From Angelakisella sp. (GTDB lineage Bacteria > Bacillota > Clostridia > Oscillospirales > Ruminococcaceae), in assembly GCA_022795575.1 (NCBI GenBank), contig JAAWGY010000028.1, forward strand, positions 1-15,065: a stretch of DNA of 15,065 nt, in the 5' to 3' direction. The notes under the pieces were generated by a model, which did no database searches, was not told the DNA's origin, and saw only the letters and a list, made by a program, of their open reading frames with translations. Positions within the stretch are counted from its first letter, which is position 1. Every line of letters starts with the position of its first letter. Shown here one piece after another: positions 5,703-13,283 of this stretch. The position numbers were made by a program, and so were the translations under genes.

Positions 5703-8141
5703 GTGGCGGAGATAGTCCGGGTGGCGGTGGAAAACGCCGCTTACCACTTTGATAAGCTGTACGACTACCTGGTGCCGGCGGGGATGACCCTGGCGCCGGG
5801 GCAGCGGGTGGTGGTGCCCTTTGGCCGGGGCAAGGCGCGGTGCCGGATGGGGCTTGTGCTGGAGCTGGCCGAAGCCCCGGCAGAGGCGCCCGGGCCGGGG
5901 ATTAAGGCGGTGCAGTCCGCCGCCGATCCGGAGCCGGTGCTCGACGAGGAGCTGCTGCGGCTGCTGCGGTGGCTAAAGGCGGAAACCTTTTGCACCTGGT
6001 ACGACGGGCTGCGGGTGCTGCTGCCCGGGGGGTACGGGATGCGGACCCAGCGCAGCTGGAGCCCCCGGCGGGGGGAGGGGTACGACGAGGCGAGCCTGAG
6101 CCCCCAGGCGGCACAGCTGCTGCGGTACCTTTTGGGGCGCAAAAAGCCGGTGGGCCAGGAGGAGCTGCTGGAGGCCATGGGGCTGGCCGAAAACCACCCC
6201 GCACTAAGGGAGCTGGAGGAGCGGGGGCTGGCCCAGTGCCAGGACCTGCTGAAGCGCCGCGTCCAGGACCAGAAGATCCAGATGGTGCGGCTGGCACCGG
6301 ACTGGGAGGCCGCGCTGCTGACCCCCAAGCAGGAGCAGGTGCTGGAGCTGCTGCAGGGGGTGGGCTGCGCCTCGGTTAAGGAGGTTTGCTACTTTGCCGG
6401 CGTCACCAAGGGGGTGGTGGACCACTTTGTCCGGGCGGGGGCGGGGGAGTACTACGTAGAGGAGACCTACCGGGACCCCTGCGCCGACGCCGAGATCCCC
6501 CCCCGGGAGGAGATCGCCCTGTCGCCGGAGCAGCAGGCGGCGGCGGAGCAGCTACAGGAGGCCTTCCGCCGCCACGAGGGGGCCACCGCCCTGCTCTTTG
6601 GGGTGACGGGGAGCGGCAAAACCCAGGTGTTCATGAAGGTCATCGACCTGGCCCTTGCGGCAGGGGAGCAGGCCATTGTGCTGGTGCCGGAGATCGCCCT
6701 TACCCCCCAGACCATCCGGCGGTTCCGGGGATACTATGGCCAGCGGGTGGCGGTGCTGCACAGCGGCCTTTCCATGAGCCAGCGGCTGGACGAGTGGAAG
6801 CGGGCAAAGCGGGGGCTGGTGGACGTGGTGGTGGGGACCCGGTCGGCGGTGTTCGCCCCCCTGCCCCGGCTGGGGCTGATTGTGGTGGACGAGGAGCAGG
6901 AGCACACCTACCGGTCCGAAAGCTCCCCCCGGTACGACGCCCGGGACGCCGCCCGGGTGCGGATGAAGCTGCGGCGGGGGCTGACGGTGCTTTGCTCCGC
7001 CACCCCCTCGGTGGAGAGCTATTACCACGGGGAGCGGGGGGACTACCTGCTGGTAAAGCTCCCCCGGCGGTACGGGACGGCACGGCTGCCCAGCGTCACC
7101 ATCCTGGATATGCAGCGGCAGGAGATCCCGGCGGAGGGCCTCTCGGAGGAGCTGTGCCAGGAGATCCACCAAAACCTGAAGCAGGGGGAGCAGACCATCC
7201 TGCTGATGAACCGGCGGGGGTACTCCACCCAGGTAAAGTGCGCCGCCTGCCACGCCACGGTGGAGTGCCCCAGCTGCTCGGTGACGATGAAGTACCACAG
7301 CGCCAACAACCGGCTGATGTGCCACTACTGCGGCTACAGCGCCCCGGTGCCGGACCGCTGCCCCGGCTGCGGAAGCGGCTTTATCAAGTACAGCGGCCTT
7401 GGCACCCAACGGGTGGAGGAGGTGGTGCGGGAGCGCTGGCCCCAGGCCCGGGTGCTGCGGATGGATATGGACACCACCATGCGGCGGGATTCCCACGAGC
7501 GGCTGCTGGGGCAGTTCCGGGCGGGGGAGTACGACATCATGGTGGGCACCCAGATGGTGGCCAAGGGGCTGGATTTCCCCAACGTCACCCTGGTGGGGGT
7601 GCTGACGGTGGACCAGATGCTGTACAGCGAGGACTTCCGGAGCTACGAGCGGACCTTCTCCCTGGTAACACAGGTGGTGGGGCGGTGCGGCCGGGCGGAC
7701 AAGCCGGGGCGGGCCTTTATCCAGACCTACACCCCGGAAAACCCCATCCTGGTGGCGGCGGCCAGCCAGCGGTACGAGGCGTTTTACCGGGAGGAGATCG
7801 AAAGCCGGAGGTTCCACCTCTACCCCCCCTTCTGCCGCCTTTACTGCGTGGGGATCACCGGGGAGGCGCTGGAGGAGACGGAGGCGGGGGCCAAACGGCT
7901 GCTGGAGCTGATGAAGGAACGGCTGCGGGAGGAGTACCAGGACCTGCCGGTGCGGCTGCTGGGGCTCTCCCAGGGGGCGGTGTTCCGGGTGGCGGGACGG
8001 TACCGGTACAAGATCCTGCTGAAAACGGTGCGTGGCCCCCGGAGCCGCCAGCTGCTGGGGGAGCTGCTGGAAACGGCGGGAAAGGAGCTGCCCCGGGGGG
8101 TGGCGGTGTTTATCGACCCGCAGTACGACTCGGGACTTTAA
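5703..8141 (+). CDS. priA: Primosomal protein N', replication restart helicase PriA
   Basis: PriA is a 3'-to-5' superfamily 2 helicase that recognises stalled forks and reloads the replicative helicase. The 812-residue protein shows the 3'-binding domain at the N-terminus (VAVENAAYHFDKLYDYLVP), Walker A GVTGSGKT near residue 300, Walker B DEEQEHTY near 396, and a zinc region at about 513-560 with eight cysteines in four pairs (CAAC, CPSC, CHYC, CPGC). Motif V is GTQMVAKGLDFPNV and motif VI QVVGRCGRADKPGRA. Motif VI more often reads QVAGRAGR, a mild variation. The start is GTG 5703, supported by AAAGGGGGAG upstream and family alignment. It follows the AT-rich gene by 75 bases without a clear promoter and heads priA-def-fmt; def begins 22 bases later. 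Confidence 0.96.
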   Translation: MAEIVRVAVENAAYHFDKLYDYLVPAGMTLAPGQRVVVPFGRGKARCRMGLVLELAEAPAEAPGPGIKAVQSAADPEPVLDEELLRLLRWLKAETFCTWYDGLRVLLPGGYGMRTQRSWSPRRGEGYDEASLSPQAAQLLRYLLGRKKPVGQEELLEAMGLAENHPALRELEERGLAQCQDLLKRRVQDQKIQMVRLAPDWEAALLTPKQEQVLELLQGVGCASVKEVCYFAGVTKGVVDHFVRAGAGEYYVEETYRDPCADAEIPPREEIALSPEQQAAAEQLQEAFRRHEGATALLFGVTGSGKTQVFMKVIDLALAAGEQAIVLVPEIALTPQTIRRFRGYYGQRVAVLHSGLSMSQRLDEWKRAKRGLVDVVVGTRSAVFAPLPRLGLIVVDEEQEHTYRSESSPRYDARDAARVRMKLRRGLTVLCSATPSVESYYHGERGDYLLVKLPRRYGTARLPSVTILDMQRQEIPAEGLSEELCQEIHQNLKQGEQTILLMNRRGYSTQVKCAACHATVECPSCSVTMKYHSANNRLMCHYCGYSAPVPDRCPGCGSGFIKYSGLGTQRVEEVVRERWPQARVLRMDMDTTMRRDSHERLLGQFRAGEYDIMVGTQMVAKGLDFPNVTLVGVLTVDQMLYSEDFRSYERTFSLVTQVVGRCGRADKPGRAFIQTYTPENPILVAAASQRYEAFYREEIESRRFHLYPPFCRLYCVGITGEALEETEAGAKRLLELMKERLREEYQDLPVRLLGLSQGAVFRVAGRYRYKILLKTVRGPRSRQLLGELLETAGKELPRGVAVFIDPQYDSGL

Positions 8142-8163
8142 TCAATACAGGAGGCAGAGGAGC

Positions 8164-8655
8164 ATGGCAATACGGAATATGCGGCTGGAGGGGGACGACA
8201 TCCTCCGGAAGAAAAGCAGGCCGGTGGAAAAGTTTGACCGGCGGCTATGGGAGCTGCTGGACGATATGGCGGACACCCTGGCCCAGCAGAACGGGGCGGG
8301 GCTGGCCGGCGTCCAGGTGGGGGTGCTGCGGCGGGTGTTTTTGGTGGACGCCGGGGAGGGCCCGGTGGAGTTTATCAACCCGGAGATTTTGGCCACCAGC
8401 GGGAGCCAGCGGGTGCTGGAGGGGTGCCTTTCCTACCCCGGGCAGTGGGGGATGATCACCCGGCCGAACCAGGTGAGGATCCGGGCCCAGGACCGGCGGG
8501 GGCGGTGGTTTGAGCTGGAGGGGGAGGGGCTGATGGCCCAGGCCATGCTCCACGAAAACGGGCACCTGGACGGGCTGGCCTTTAAGGACGACCCCACCTT
8601 TACCCCCCTGAGCGAGGAGGAGGTAGAGGCCATGGCGGAGGGAGAGGAGGGCTGA
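8164..8655 (+). CDS. def: Peptide deformylase
   Basis: Deformylase removes the N-formyl group from new proteins, the counterpart of the formyltransferase encoded next. The 163-residue product has the three metal-site motifs: GAGLAGVQVG (residues 44-53, Gln51), EGCLS (Cys88) and HENGH (His130, Glu131, His134). These supply all three metal ligands and the catalytic Glu and Gln. Motif I usually reads GxGLAAPQ and motif III HExDHLDG, so Ala-Pro to Gly-Val and Asp to Gly are departures beside intact catalytic residues. I chose ATG 8164, behind AGGAGGCAGAGGAGC; the open frame back to 8032 lies inside priA. fmt starts 2 bases after the stop, so the pair is translationally close. Confidence 0.94.
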   Translation: MAIRNMRLEGDDILRKKSRPVEKFDRRLWELLDDMADTLAQQNGAGLAGVQVGVLRRVFLVDAGEGPVEFINPEILATSGSQRVLEGCLSYPGQWGMITRPNQVRIRAQDRRGRWFELEGEGLMAQAMLHENGHLDGLAFKDDPTFTPLSEEEVEAMAEGEEG

Positions 8656-8657
8656 GG

Positions 8658-9596
8658 ATGGCGCTGGACATCGTTTTTATGGGGACGCCGGACTTCGCGG
8701 TGCCCTGCCTGGAACAGCTCATCGCAGACGGGCACCGGGTAAAGGGTGTGTTTACCCAGCCGGACAAGCCGGTGGGGCGGCACCAGACGCTGACGCCGCC
8801 GCCGGTGAAGCGGCTGGCGGAGCAACGGGGGATCCCGGTGTGGCAGCCGGCGAAGCTCCGGGACGGCAGCGCACTGGAGATTTTGCGGGGGCTGGCGCCG
8901 GACCTGATTGTGGTGGTGGCCTACGGGCGGATCCTGCCCCGGGACATCCTGGACTGCCCCCGGCTGGGGTGCGTCAACGTCCACGGCAGCATCCTGCCCA
9001 AATACCGGGGGGCGGCGCCGATTCAGTGGACGGTGATCAACGGGGACGAGACGGCTGGCGTCACCACCATGTTTATGGCGGAGGAGTTAGACGCGGGGGA
9101 CACCATCCTCACCATGACCACCCCGGTGGGGGAGGACGAGACCAGCGGGGAGCTGTACCGGCGGCTGTCGGACTTGGGGGCGAGGTGTCTTTCCCGGACG
9201 CTGGCGCTGTTTGACGGGGGGGGAGAGGTGCCCCGGGCGCCCCAGGACCACAGCAGGATGTCGTTGGCGCCGATGCTGGACAAGGGGATGGGGGCGCTGG
9301 ACTTTACCCGGCCCGCGGGGGAGCTCCACAACCTGATACGGGGGCTGAACCCGTGGCCGGGGGCGTGGACGACGGTAAAGGGCAAGCGGCTAAAGGTGCT
9401 GCGGAGTATGCTTGAGGAGAGGACCGGGCGGCTGGGGGAGCCGGGGGAGGTTTTGCCGGGGGGACGGTTTACGGTGGCCTGCGGCGAGGGGGCACTGACG
9501 CTGACGGAGGTACAGCTGGAGGGGAAGAAGGCCATGGCCGGGGCAACCTATTTGGGCGGGGCCCATGGTTTGGTTGGGCAGCGGCTGGGGGAGTAA
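8658..9596 (+). CDS. fmt: Methionyl-tRNA formyltransferase
   Basis: The enzyme formylates Met-tRNAfMet using 10-formyl-tetrahydrofolate, making the bacterial initiator. The 312-residue protein has the N-terminal formyltransferase Rossmann domain (MGTPDFAVPCLE at 8-19) with the catalytic triad Asn107, His109 (NVHGSILPKYRGAAPIQ) and Asp145 (ELDAGD). The C-terminal OB-like tRNA-binding domain starts around residue 205, with the NPWPGAWT segment. Its length is normal. ATG 8658 follows GGAGAGGAGGGCTGAG, with the ribosome site in the def end. It is the last gene of the block; the rsmB-type genes that often follow are absent, and a strong hairpin lies about 105 bases later. Confidence 0.97.
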   Translation: MALDIVFMGTPDFAVPCLEQLIADGHRVKGVFTQPDKPVGRHQTLTPPPVKRLAEQRGIPVWQPAKLRDGSALEILRGLAPDLIVVVAYGRILPRDILDCPRLGCVNVHGSILPKYRGAAPIQWTVINGDETAGVTTMFMAEELDAGDTILTMTTPVGEDETSGELYRRLSDLGARCLSRTLALFDGGGEVPRAPQDHSRMSLAPMLDKGMGALDFTRPAGELHNLIRGLNPWPGAWTTVKGKRLKVLRSMLEERTGRLGEPGEVLPGGRFTVACGEGALTLTEVQLEGKKAMAGATYLGGAHGLVGQRLGE

Positions 9597-9700
9597 ACCG
9601 GCGGCGGAGGCCGGGGGACGGGGCGGTGCAGGAGCCGCCCGCCCAAGGCCCGCGGGGAGCCATGCTGTGTCCCTAAAGCCGAAAAAAAGCGCATAACAAG

Positions 9701-9733
9701 GGCCCGGGGCAGTAAACACTGCCCCGGGCCTTC
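9701..9733 (+). terminator. Terminator-like perfect hairpin after fmt
   Basis: GGCCCGGGGCAGT (9701-9713) pairs perfectly over 13 bases with ACTGCCCCGGGCC (9718-9730) around the four-base loop AAAC. Only TT follows, so the U-tract is poor, but the stem is very strong and separates fmt from the permease operon. The rest of 9597-9840 shows no gene; it holds GC-rich DNA and an A-run (9682-9688). Confidence 0.65.
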
Positions 9734-9866
9734 GCCCTGTCCAGCCCCAACACCGCCGCGCTGTGCGGTTTTACCGAAAAAAGCCCCGGCTTTTTGTGGG
9801 ATGCCGCCTATAGCAATTTCGCATACCCCTCATGAGGATCTGGTATTATTCAGCAAAATAAACAGG

Positions 9867-9875
9867 TGGTATACT
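9867..9875 (+). promoter_or_regulatory. Extended -10 promoter of the permease operon
   Basis: TGGTATACT (9867-9875) is an extended -10 element in an AT-rich patch. There is no convincing -35 box: TATTCA lies at 17 bases and TTATTC at 18. The leader would be roughly 50 bases. The weak -35 fits a promoter that needs an activator. Confidence 0.55.
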
Positions 9876-9883
9876 ATAGGCAT

Positions 9884-9903
9884 CGTATTTCCTGCAGGAT
9901 ACG
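9884..9903. promoter_or_regulatory. Inverted repeat just downstream of the permease promoter, possible operator
   Basis: CGTATTTCCTG and CAGGATACG face each other at 9884-9903 (one unpaired T), centred on CTGCAG. The site starts about 9 bases past the -10 box, where a repressor could block transcription. It could also form a leader hairpin. No specific regulator family is recognised. Confidence 0.4.
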
Positions 9904-9933
9904 TCAAATCCCCAAAGAACAGGAGGAGCTATC

Positions 9934-11292
9934 TTGACTGGACCGTTACTGATCGTTGTTTTCTTGCTTTCTATGGTGTACCTCTTTGTAACCATTGTGC
10001 GCTTTAAGATGAACCCCTTCTTTTCGATGATCTCCGCCGCCATCATCATCGGGGTGGTGGTGGGAATGGACCTGAACGCCCTGGTGGGCGGCATCACCTC
10101 CGGGTTTGGCGGCGTTTGCAGCAGCCTGGGGATTGTGGTGGCCATGGGCTTTTTGCTGGGCGGGATGCTCTCCGAGGCCGGGGCCACCGATTCGCTGGCC
10201 GACGCCGCCCTCTCCACCTTCGGGGAAAAGCGGGCCAGCCTCGCTATGAACCTCACCGGCTTTATCGTCTCCATCCCGGTGTTCTACGGCTCCGCCTACG
10301 TCATCCTGAACCCCATCCTCCGCACCCTCTCCCGCAAGACCCGCAAGCCCATCCAGGTCTACATCACCGCCCTTTCGGTGGGGCTGCTTACCACCCACTG
10401 CCTGGTGATCCCCACCCCCGGCCCCCTCAGCGTGGCCGGCACCATCGGGGTAAACTTCGGCTGGTTCATCCTCTATTCCCTCCTGGTCAGCATCCCCGGG
10501 GCCCTGGTGGGCGGCTGGCTGTACGGTGAATTTTTGGGCAAAAAGCGCTATCCTTATGTGGAGCCCGTGGCCGCCGCCGGTGAGGCGCCGGAGGCCCCCA
10601 AGGCCCCGGACAAAAAACGAGCCCCCGCCGGCCTTGCCATCGCCATTATCGCCCTGCCCCTGCTGCTCATCGTCCTCGGTACCCTTATCCCCATGTGGGT
10701 GAGCGTCCCCGGGGTGGTCTCCCTCTGCCAGTTCTTTACCGCCGGCAACGGCGTCATCGCCCTGATTGCCAGCGTCATCTTTGCCGCCTGGACGCTGCGC
10801 CCCTATGTCCAGGGGAGCTACGCCCCCATCATCACCAAAAACTTTAACGAGATGGGGGAGATCATGCTGCTGTTAGGGGCCGGCGGCTCCTTTGGCGCCA
10901 TCATCCAGGCCAGCGGCATCGGCGACTACTTTGTGGCGCTGCTGCGGAGCTGGAACGTCCCCCTCATCGTCCTGGCCTTCCTACTCTGCCTGCTGATGCG
11001 CACCGCCCTGGGCTCGGCGGCGGTGGCGATGGTGACAACCGCCTCCATTGTGGCCCCCCTCTGCGCGCAGTTAGGGGAAAGCGGCATCATCATGGGGCTG
11101 AGCATCTGTGCCGCCAGCATGGCCTTTGCCACCCCCACCGACGCCGCCTTTTGGCTGGTGCAAAAGCTGGATAACCTCTCCTTTAAGGATACCTGGATTA
11201 CCCACACCTTTGGCAACGCCATCGCCTGCGGGGTGATGTTTGCCATCGTGCTGCTGCTCAACGCCGGCCGGGGCTTTCTGCCCGGCCTGTAA
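9934..11292 (+). CDS. GntP-family permease
   Basis: The 452-residue protein is a polytopic inner-membrane carrier with about 12 hydrophobic segments, typical of GntP (gluconate:H+ symporter) proteins in length. Recognisable family stretches are GIVVAMGFLLGGMLSEAGA, IPVFYGSAYVILNPI and the PTPGPLSVAG loop. A hydrophilic, Ala/Pro/Lys-rich loop at about 207-230 splits the protein into halves. GntP members carry gluconate, other sugar acids, glycerate or, in some clusters, amino-acid derivatives, so the family does not fix the substrate; the deacylase next door favours an N-acyl or D-amino acid. The start is TTG 9934, chosen because AGGAGG (9921-9926) lies 7 bases upstream and a hydrophobic helix follows at once. 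The stop TAA is also the left edge of a palindromic repeat. Confidence 0.9.
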   Translation: MTGPLLIVVFLLSMVYLFVTIVRFKMNPFFSMISAAIIIGVVVGMDLNALVGGITSGFGGVCSSLGIVVAMGFLLGGMLSEAGATDSLADAALSTFGEKRASLAMNLTGFIVSIPVFYGSAYVILNPILRTLSRKTRKPIQVYITALSVGLLTTHCLVIPTPGPLSVAGTIGVNFGWFILYSLLVSIPGALVGGWLYGEFLGKKRYPYVEPVAAAGEAPEAPKAPDKKRAPAGLAIAIIALPLLLIVLGTLIPMWVSVPGVVSLCQFFTAGNGVIALIASVIFAAWTLRPYVQGSYAPIITKNFNEMGEIMLLLGAGGSFGAIIQASGIGDYFVALLRSWNVPLIVLAFLLCLLMRTALGSAAVAMVTTASIVAPLCAQLGESGIIMGLSICAASMAFATPTDAAFWLVQKLDNLSFKDTWITHTFGNAIACGVMFAIVLLLNAGRGFLPGL

Positions 11293-11446
11293 GAGCCTGC
11301 TCAGCATCACCCGGCCCGCCGCCTTGGCAGGGATTATCCCGCCCTGGGGCGTTACTGCGCCCGCAGGCGCGTCCAGGCGCAACCGTCGTAGGTGGCTCAA
11401 AATCCCTGCCAATCCGGCGCAAGGGGAGATGCTGAACAAGCTCTAA
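11290..11446. repeat. MITE-like palindromic element, copy A
   Basis: A 157-base element fills the gap between the permease stop and the deacylase ribosome site. The left end TAAGAGCCTGCTCAGCATC is mirrored by the right end GATGCTGAACAAGCTCTAA with few mismatches. Further inside, TTGGCAGGGATT (from 11334) is mirrored by AATCCCTGCCAA (ending at 11412). A GC-rich centre (GCGCCCGCAGGCGC) can fold as well. TAA lies directly at both ends, as a three-base target duplication would, and the left TAA is the permease stop codon. A diverged copy B lies at 13123-13267. The GAGCCTG ends and TNA-type target recall IS5-family (IS1031/IS427-group) elements, an inference only. It contains no gene. Confidence 0.8.
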
Positions 11447-11466
11447 GAAAAAGGAGGTTTTGCTGT

Positions 11467-13047
11467 ATGTATGATCTGTTGATCCAAAACGGACTTGTCG
11501 TGGACGGCACCGGCGATGTCCCCTACCCGGCGGATGTGGCGGTGACAGGGGATACCATCGTAAAAATCGGGGAGATCCGGGAGCCGGCCGCCCGGACCAT
11601 CGACGCCCGGGGGAGGCTTGTTACCCCCGGCTTTATCGATATCCACTGCCACTCCGACGCCATCGTCTTCCAGCCGGACAAAAACCCCACCCGGCTGCGG
11701 CAGGGCTTTACCACCGAGGTGGTGGGCAACTGCGGCATCTCCTGCGCCCCCCTCACCGACGAGCTCCGGGAGCGGTGGGCCGCCTACTGCGCCCCCTTCT
11801 TTTCCGAAATGGAGGTGCCCTACAACTGGAACAGCTACGACCAGTACCTGACCGAGGTGGAAAAGAACCGGCTCTGCCTGAACATGGCGGGACTGGTGGG
11901 CCACGGGACGGTACGGGCCTGTGTGGCCGGCTTTGAGGACCGGCCCTTTACCCCGGAGGAGCTGGCCCGGGCTCAGGCGCTGCTGGCCGATTCCCTCCAG
12001 GCGGGGGCCTTCGGCTTCTCCTCCGGCCTTATCTATCCCCCCGGCGTCTACTCCACCCGGGAGGAGATGCTGGCGCTGGCCCGGGTGGTGCAGCAGCACG
12101 GCGCCATCTACACCAGCCACATTCGCAGCGAAAGCTACGGCCTTATCGAGGCGGTGGGGGAGGCCATCCGGGTGGCGGAGGAGACCGGGGCCAGCGTGGA
12201 GATCTCCCACCACAAGGCCGCCGGCCGGCCCAACCACGGCAAGATCCGGGAGACGTTAAGGATGATCGCCGAGGCCCGGGCCAAGGGACTCAACGTCAAC
12301 TGCGACGTCTACCCCTACGACGCCGCCAGCACCAACTTTAACTCCATCCTACCCCCCTGGGCCCTGGCGGGGGGGGTGGAGGCGATGCTGGAGCGGCTCC
12401 GGAGCCCGGAAACCCGGGCAAAGCTCATCGCCGCCATGAAGGACCAGCACCCCGACTGGGAGAGCTTCTACCAGCTCACCGGCTGGGAGGGGATGTACAT
12501 CACCGAGTGCAGCGTGGAAAAATACGCCGACCGCACCCTGGCGGAGATCGCCCGGACGGAGGGGGTGGATCCCTTTGAAAAGGCGCTGGACATCCTGCTG
12601 GAGAGCCGCAACCACACCATGATGATCGTCTTCTTTATGAGCCCGGAGGACGTTTCCCGGGCCATCGCCAGCCCCTTCTCCATCATCTGCACCGACGGCT
12701 TCCCCTCCCGCAAAAAGAGCCATCCCCGGTATTACGGCAGCTGCGTGCGGGTGCTGGAAAAGTACGTCAAGGAGGAGCACCTCCTTTCCCTCCCCCAGGC
12801 GGTCCACAAAATGACCGGGATGCCTGCCGCCAAGCTGGGGATTGCCGACCGGGGGCTGCTGCGGGAGGGGATGAAGGCCGACCTGCTGGTCATCGACTTT
12901 GCCGCCCTCCACGACAACGCCACCTACCAGAACGACACCGCCCTCTGCGACGGCATCGACTATGTGGCGGTAAACGGCCAGGTGGTGGTGGAGGAAGGGA
13001 AGAACCTCCCCATCTACGCCGGGCGGGTGCTTCGCAAGGGCCGGTAA
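11467..13047 (+). CDS. N-acyl-D-amino-acid deacylase-family amidohydrolase
   Basis: This 526-residue protein belongs to the D-aminoacylase group of the amidohydrolase superfamily, zinc enzymes that release D-amino acids from N-acyl derivatives. It has the N-terminal beta-sandwich start (MYDLLIQNGLVVDGTG) and a TIM-barrel with the expected metal and active-site residues: GFIDIHCHSD (His60, His62), GNCGIS (Cys89), YTSHIRSE (His218), ISHHK (His248/249) and CTDGFPS (Asp410). The C-terminal strand returns to the sandwich (KADLLVIDF, VAVNGQVVVEEG). Acyl and amino-acid preference cannot be read from these motifs; related members cleave other D-linked or cyclic amides. I chose ATG 11467, behind AAGGAGG (11451-11457), although the frame is open to 11392 inside copy A. 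It lies between two copies of the same repeat and shares the permease operon. Confidence 0.9.
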   Translation: MYDLLIQNGLVVDGTGDVPYPADVAVTGDTIVKIGEIREPAARTIDARGRLVTPGFIDIHCHSDAIVFQPDKNPTRLRQGFTTEVVGNCGISCAPLTDELRERWAAYCAPFFSEMEVPYNWNSYDQYLTEVEKNRLCLNMAGLVGHGTVRACVAGFEDRPFTPEELARAQALLADSLQAGAFGFSSGLIYPPGVYSTREEMLALARVVQQHGAIYTSHIRSESYGLIEAVGEAIRVAEETGASVEISHHKAAGRPNHGKIRETLRMIAEARAKGLNVNCDVYPYDAASTNFNSILPPWALAGGVEAMLERLRSPETRAKLIAAMKDQHPDWESFYQLTGWEGMYITECSVEKYADRTLAEIARTEGVDPFEKALDILLESRNHTMMIVFFMSPEDVSRAIASPFSIICTDGFPSRKKSHPRYYGSCVRVLEKYVKEEHLLSLPQAVHKMTGMPAAKLGIADRGLLREGMKADLLVIDFAALHDNATYQNDTALCDGIDYVAVNGQVVVEEGKNLPIYAGRVLRKGR

Positions 13048-13069
13048 ACGGCTTCGCCACAGCCAGCAC

Positions 13070-13106
13070 CGGGCCCCGCCCCACAGCAGACCGGGGGCGG
13101 GGCCCG
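13070..13106. other. Very GC-rich 13-bp hairpin after the deacylase gene
   Basis: CGGGCCCCGCCCC (13070-13082) pairs perfectly with GGGGCGGGGCCCG (13094-13106). On the plus strand it is followed by six A residues rather than T, so it is not a standard terminator for the deacylase transcript. It could slow RNA decay from the 3' side or lower expression of the last gene. Confidence 0.55.
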
Positions 13107-13122
13107 AAAAACATCATCTGTC

Positions 13123-13267
13123 TAAGAGCCTATTCAAAATCTCCCTACACGCCGCCTTGACAGGCCTTTTCCCGCCCTGCTGCGTTACCGCGCCCCCAGG
13201 CGGCCTTTGGGCCGTTGGGAAAAGCCCTGCCAATTCGGCGCGCCGGGGGATCCTAAACAGGCACTAA
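13123..13267. repeat. MITE-like palindromic element, copy B
   Basis: A 145-base relative of the element at 11290-11446, in the same orientation. Left end TAAGAGCCTATTCA and right end TAAACAGGCACTAA are inverted copies with mismatches. TTGACAGGCCTTTTCCC (from 13157) is mirrored by GGGAAAAGCCCTGCCAA (ending at 13232). The shared core CCCGCCCTG...GCGTTAC.GCGCCC..CAGG matches copy A, and TAA again flanks both ends. About 4 bases after it comes the AAAGGAG ribosome site of the next gene, as with copy A. No gene is inside; 13048-13122 before it holds only the hairpin at 13070-13106. Confidence 0.8.
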
Positions 13268-13283
13268 GAGAAAGGAGCAGAGC

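Noticed and set aside
6552..7817. 421-codon leftward frame inside priA
   Set aside because: His/Pro/Leu-rich antisense shadow of a clearly functional helicase gene; no promoter or ribosome site.
6386..8455. 689-codon second frame across priA and def
   Set aside because: Gly/Pro/Ala-rich shadow from G-ending codons of priA; no family match, and it crosses the def start.
9801..10007. 68-codon frame across the permease promoter
   Set aside because: It runs through the promoter, inverted repeat and permease start, with no ribosome site.
11240..11446. 68-codon frame overlapping the permease end and repeat copy A
   Set aside because: It lies in the permease's other frame and the palindromic element, has no ribosome site and no homology I recognise.
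11290..13267. CRISPR or tandem repeat array
   Set aside because: Only two related units about 1.8 kb apart, each internally palindromic, with a gene between them and no spacers.
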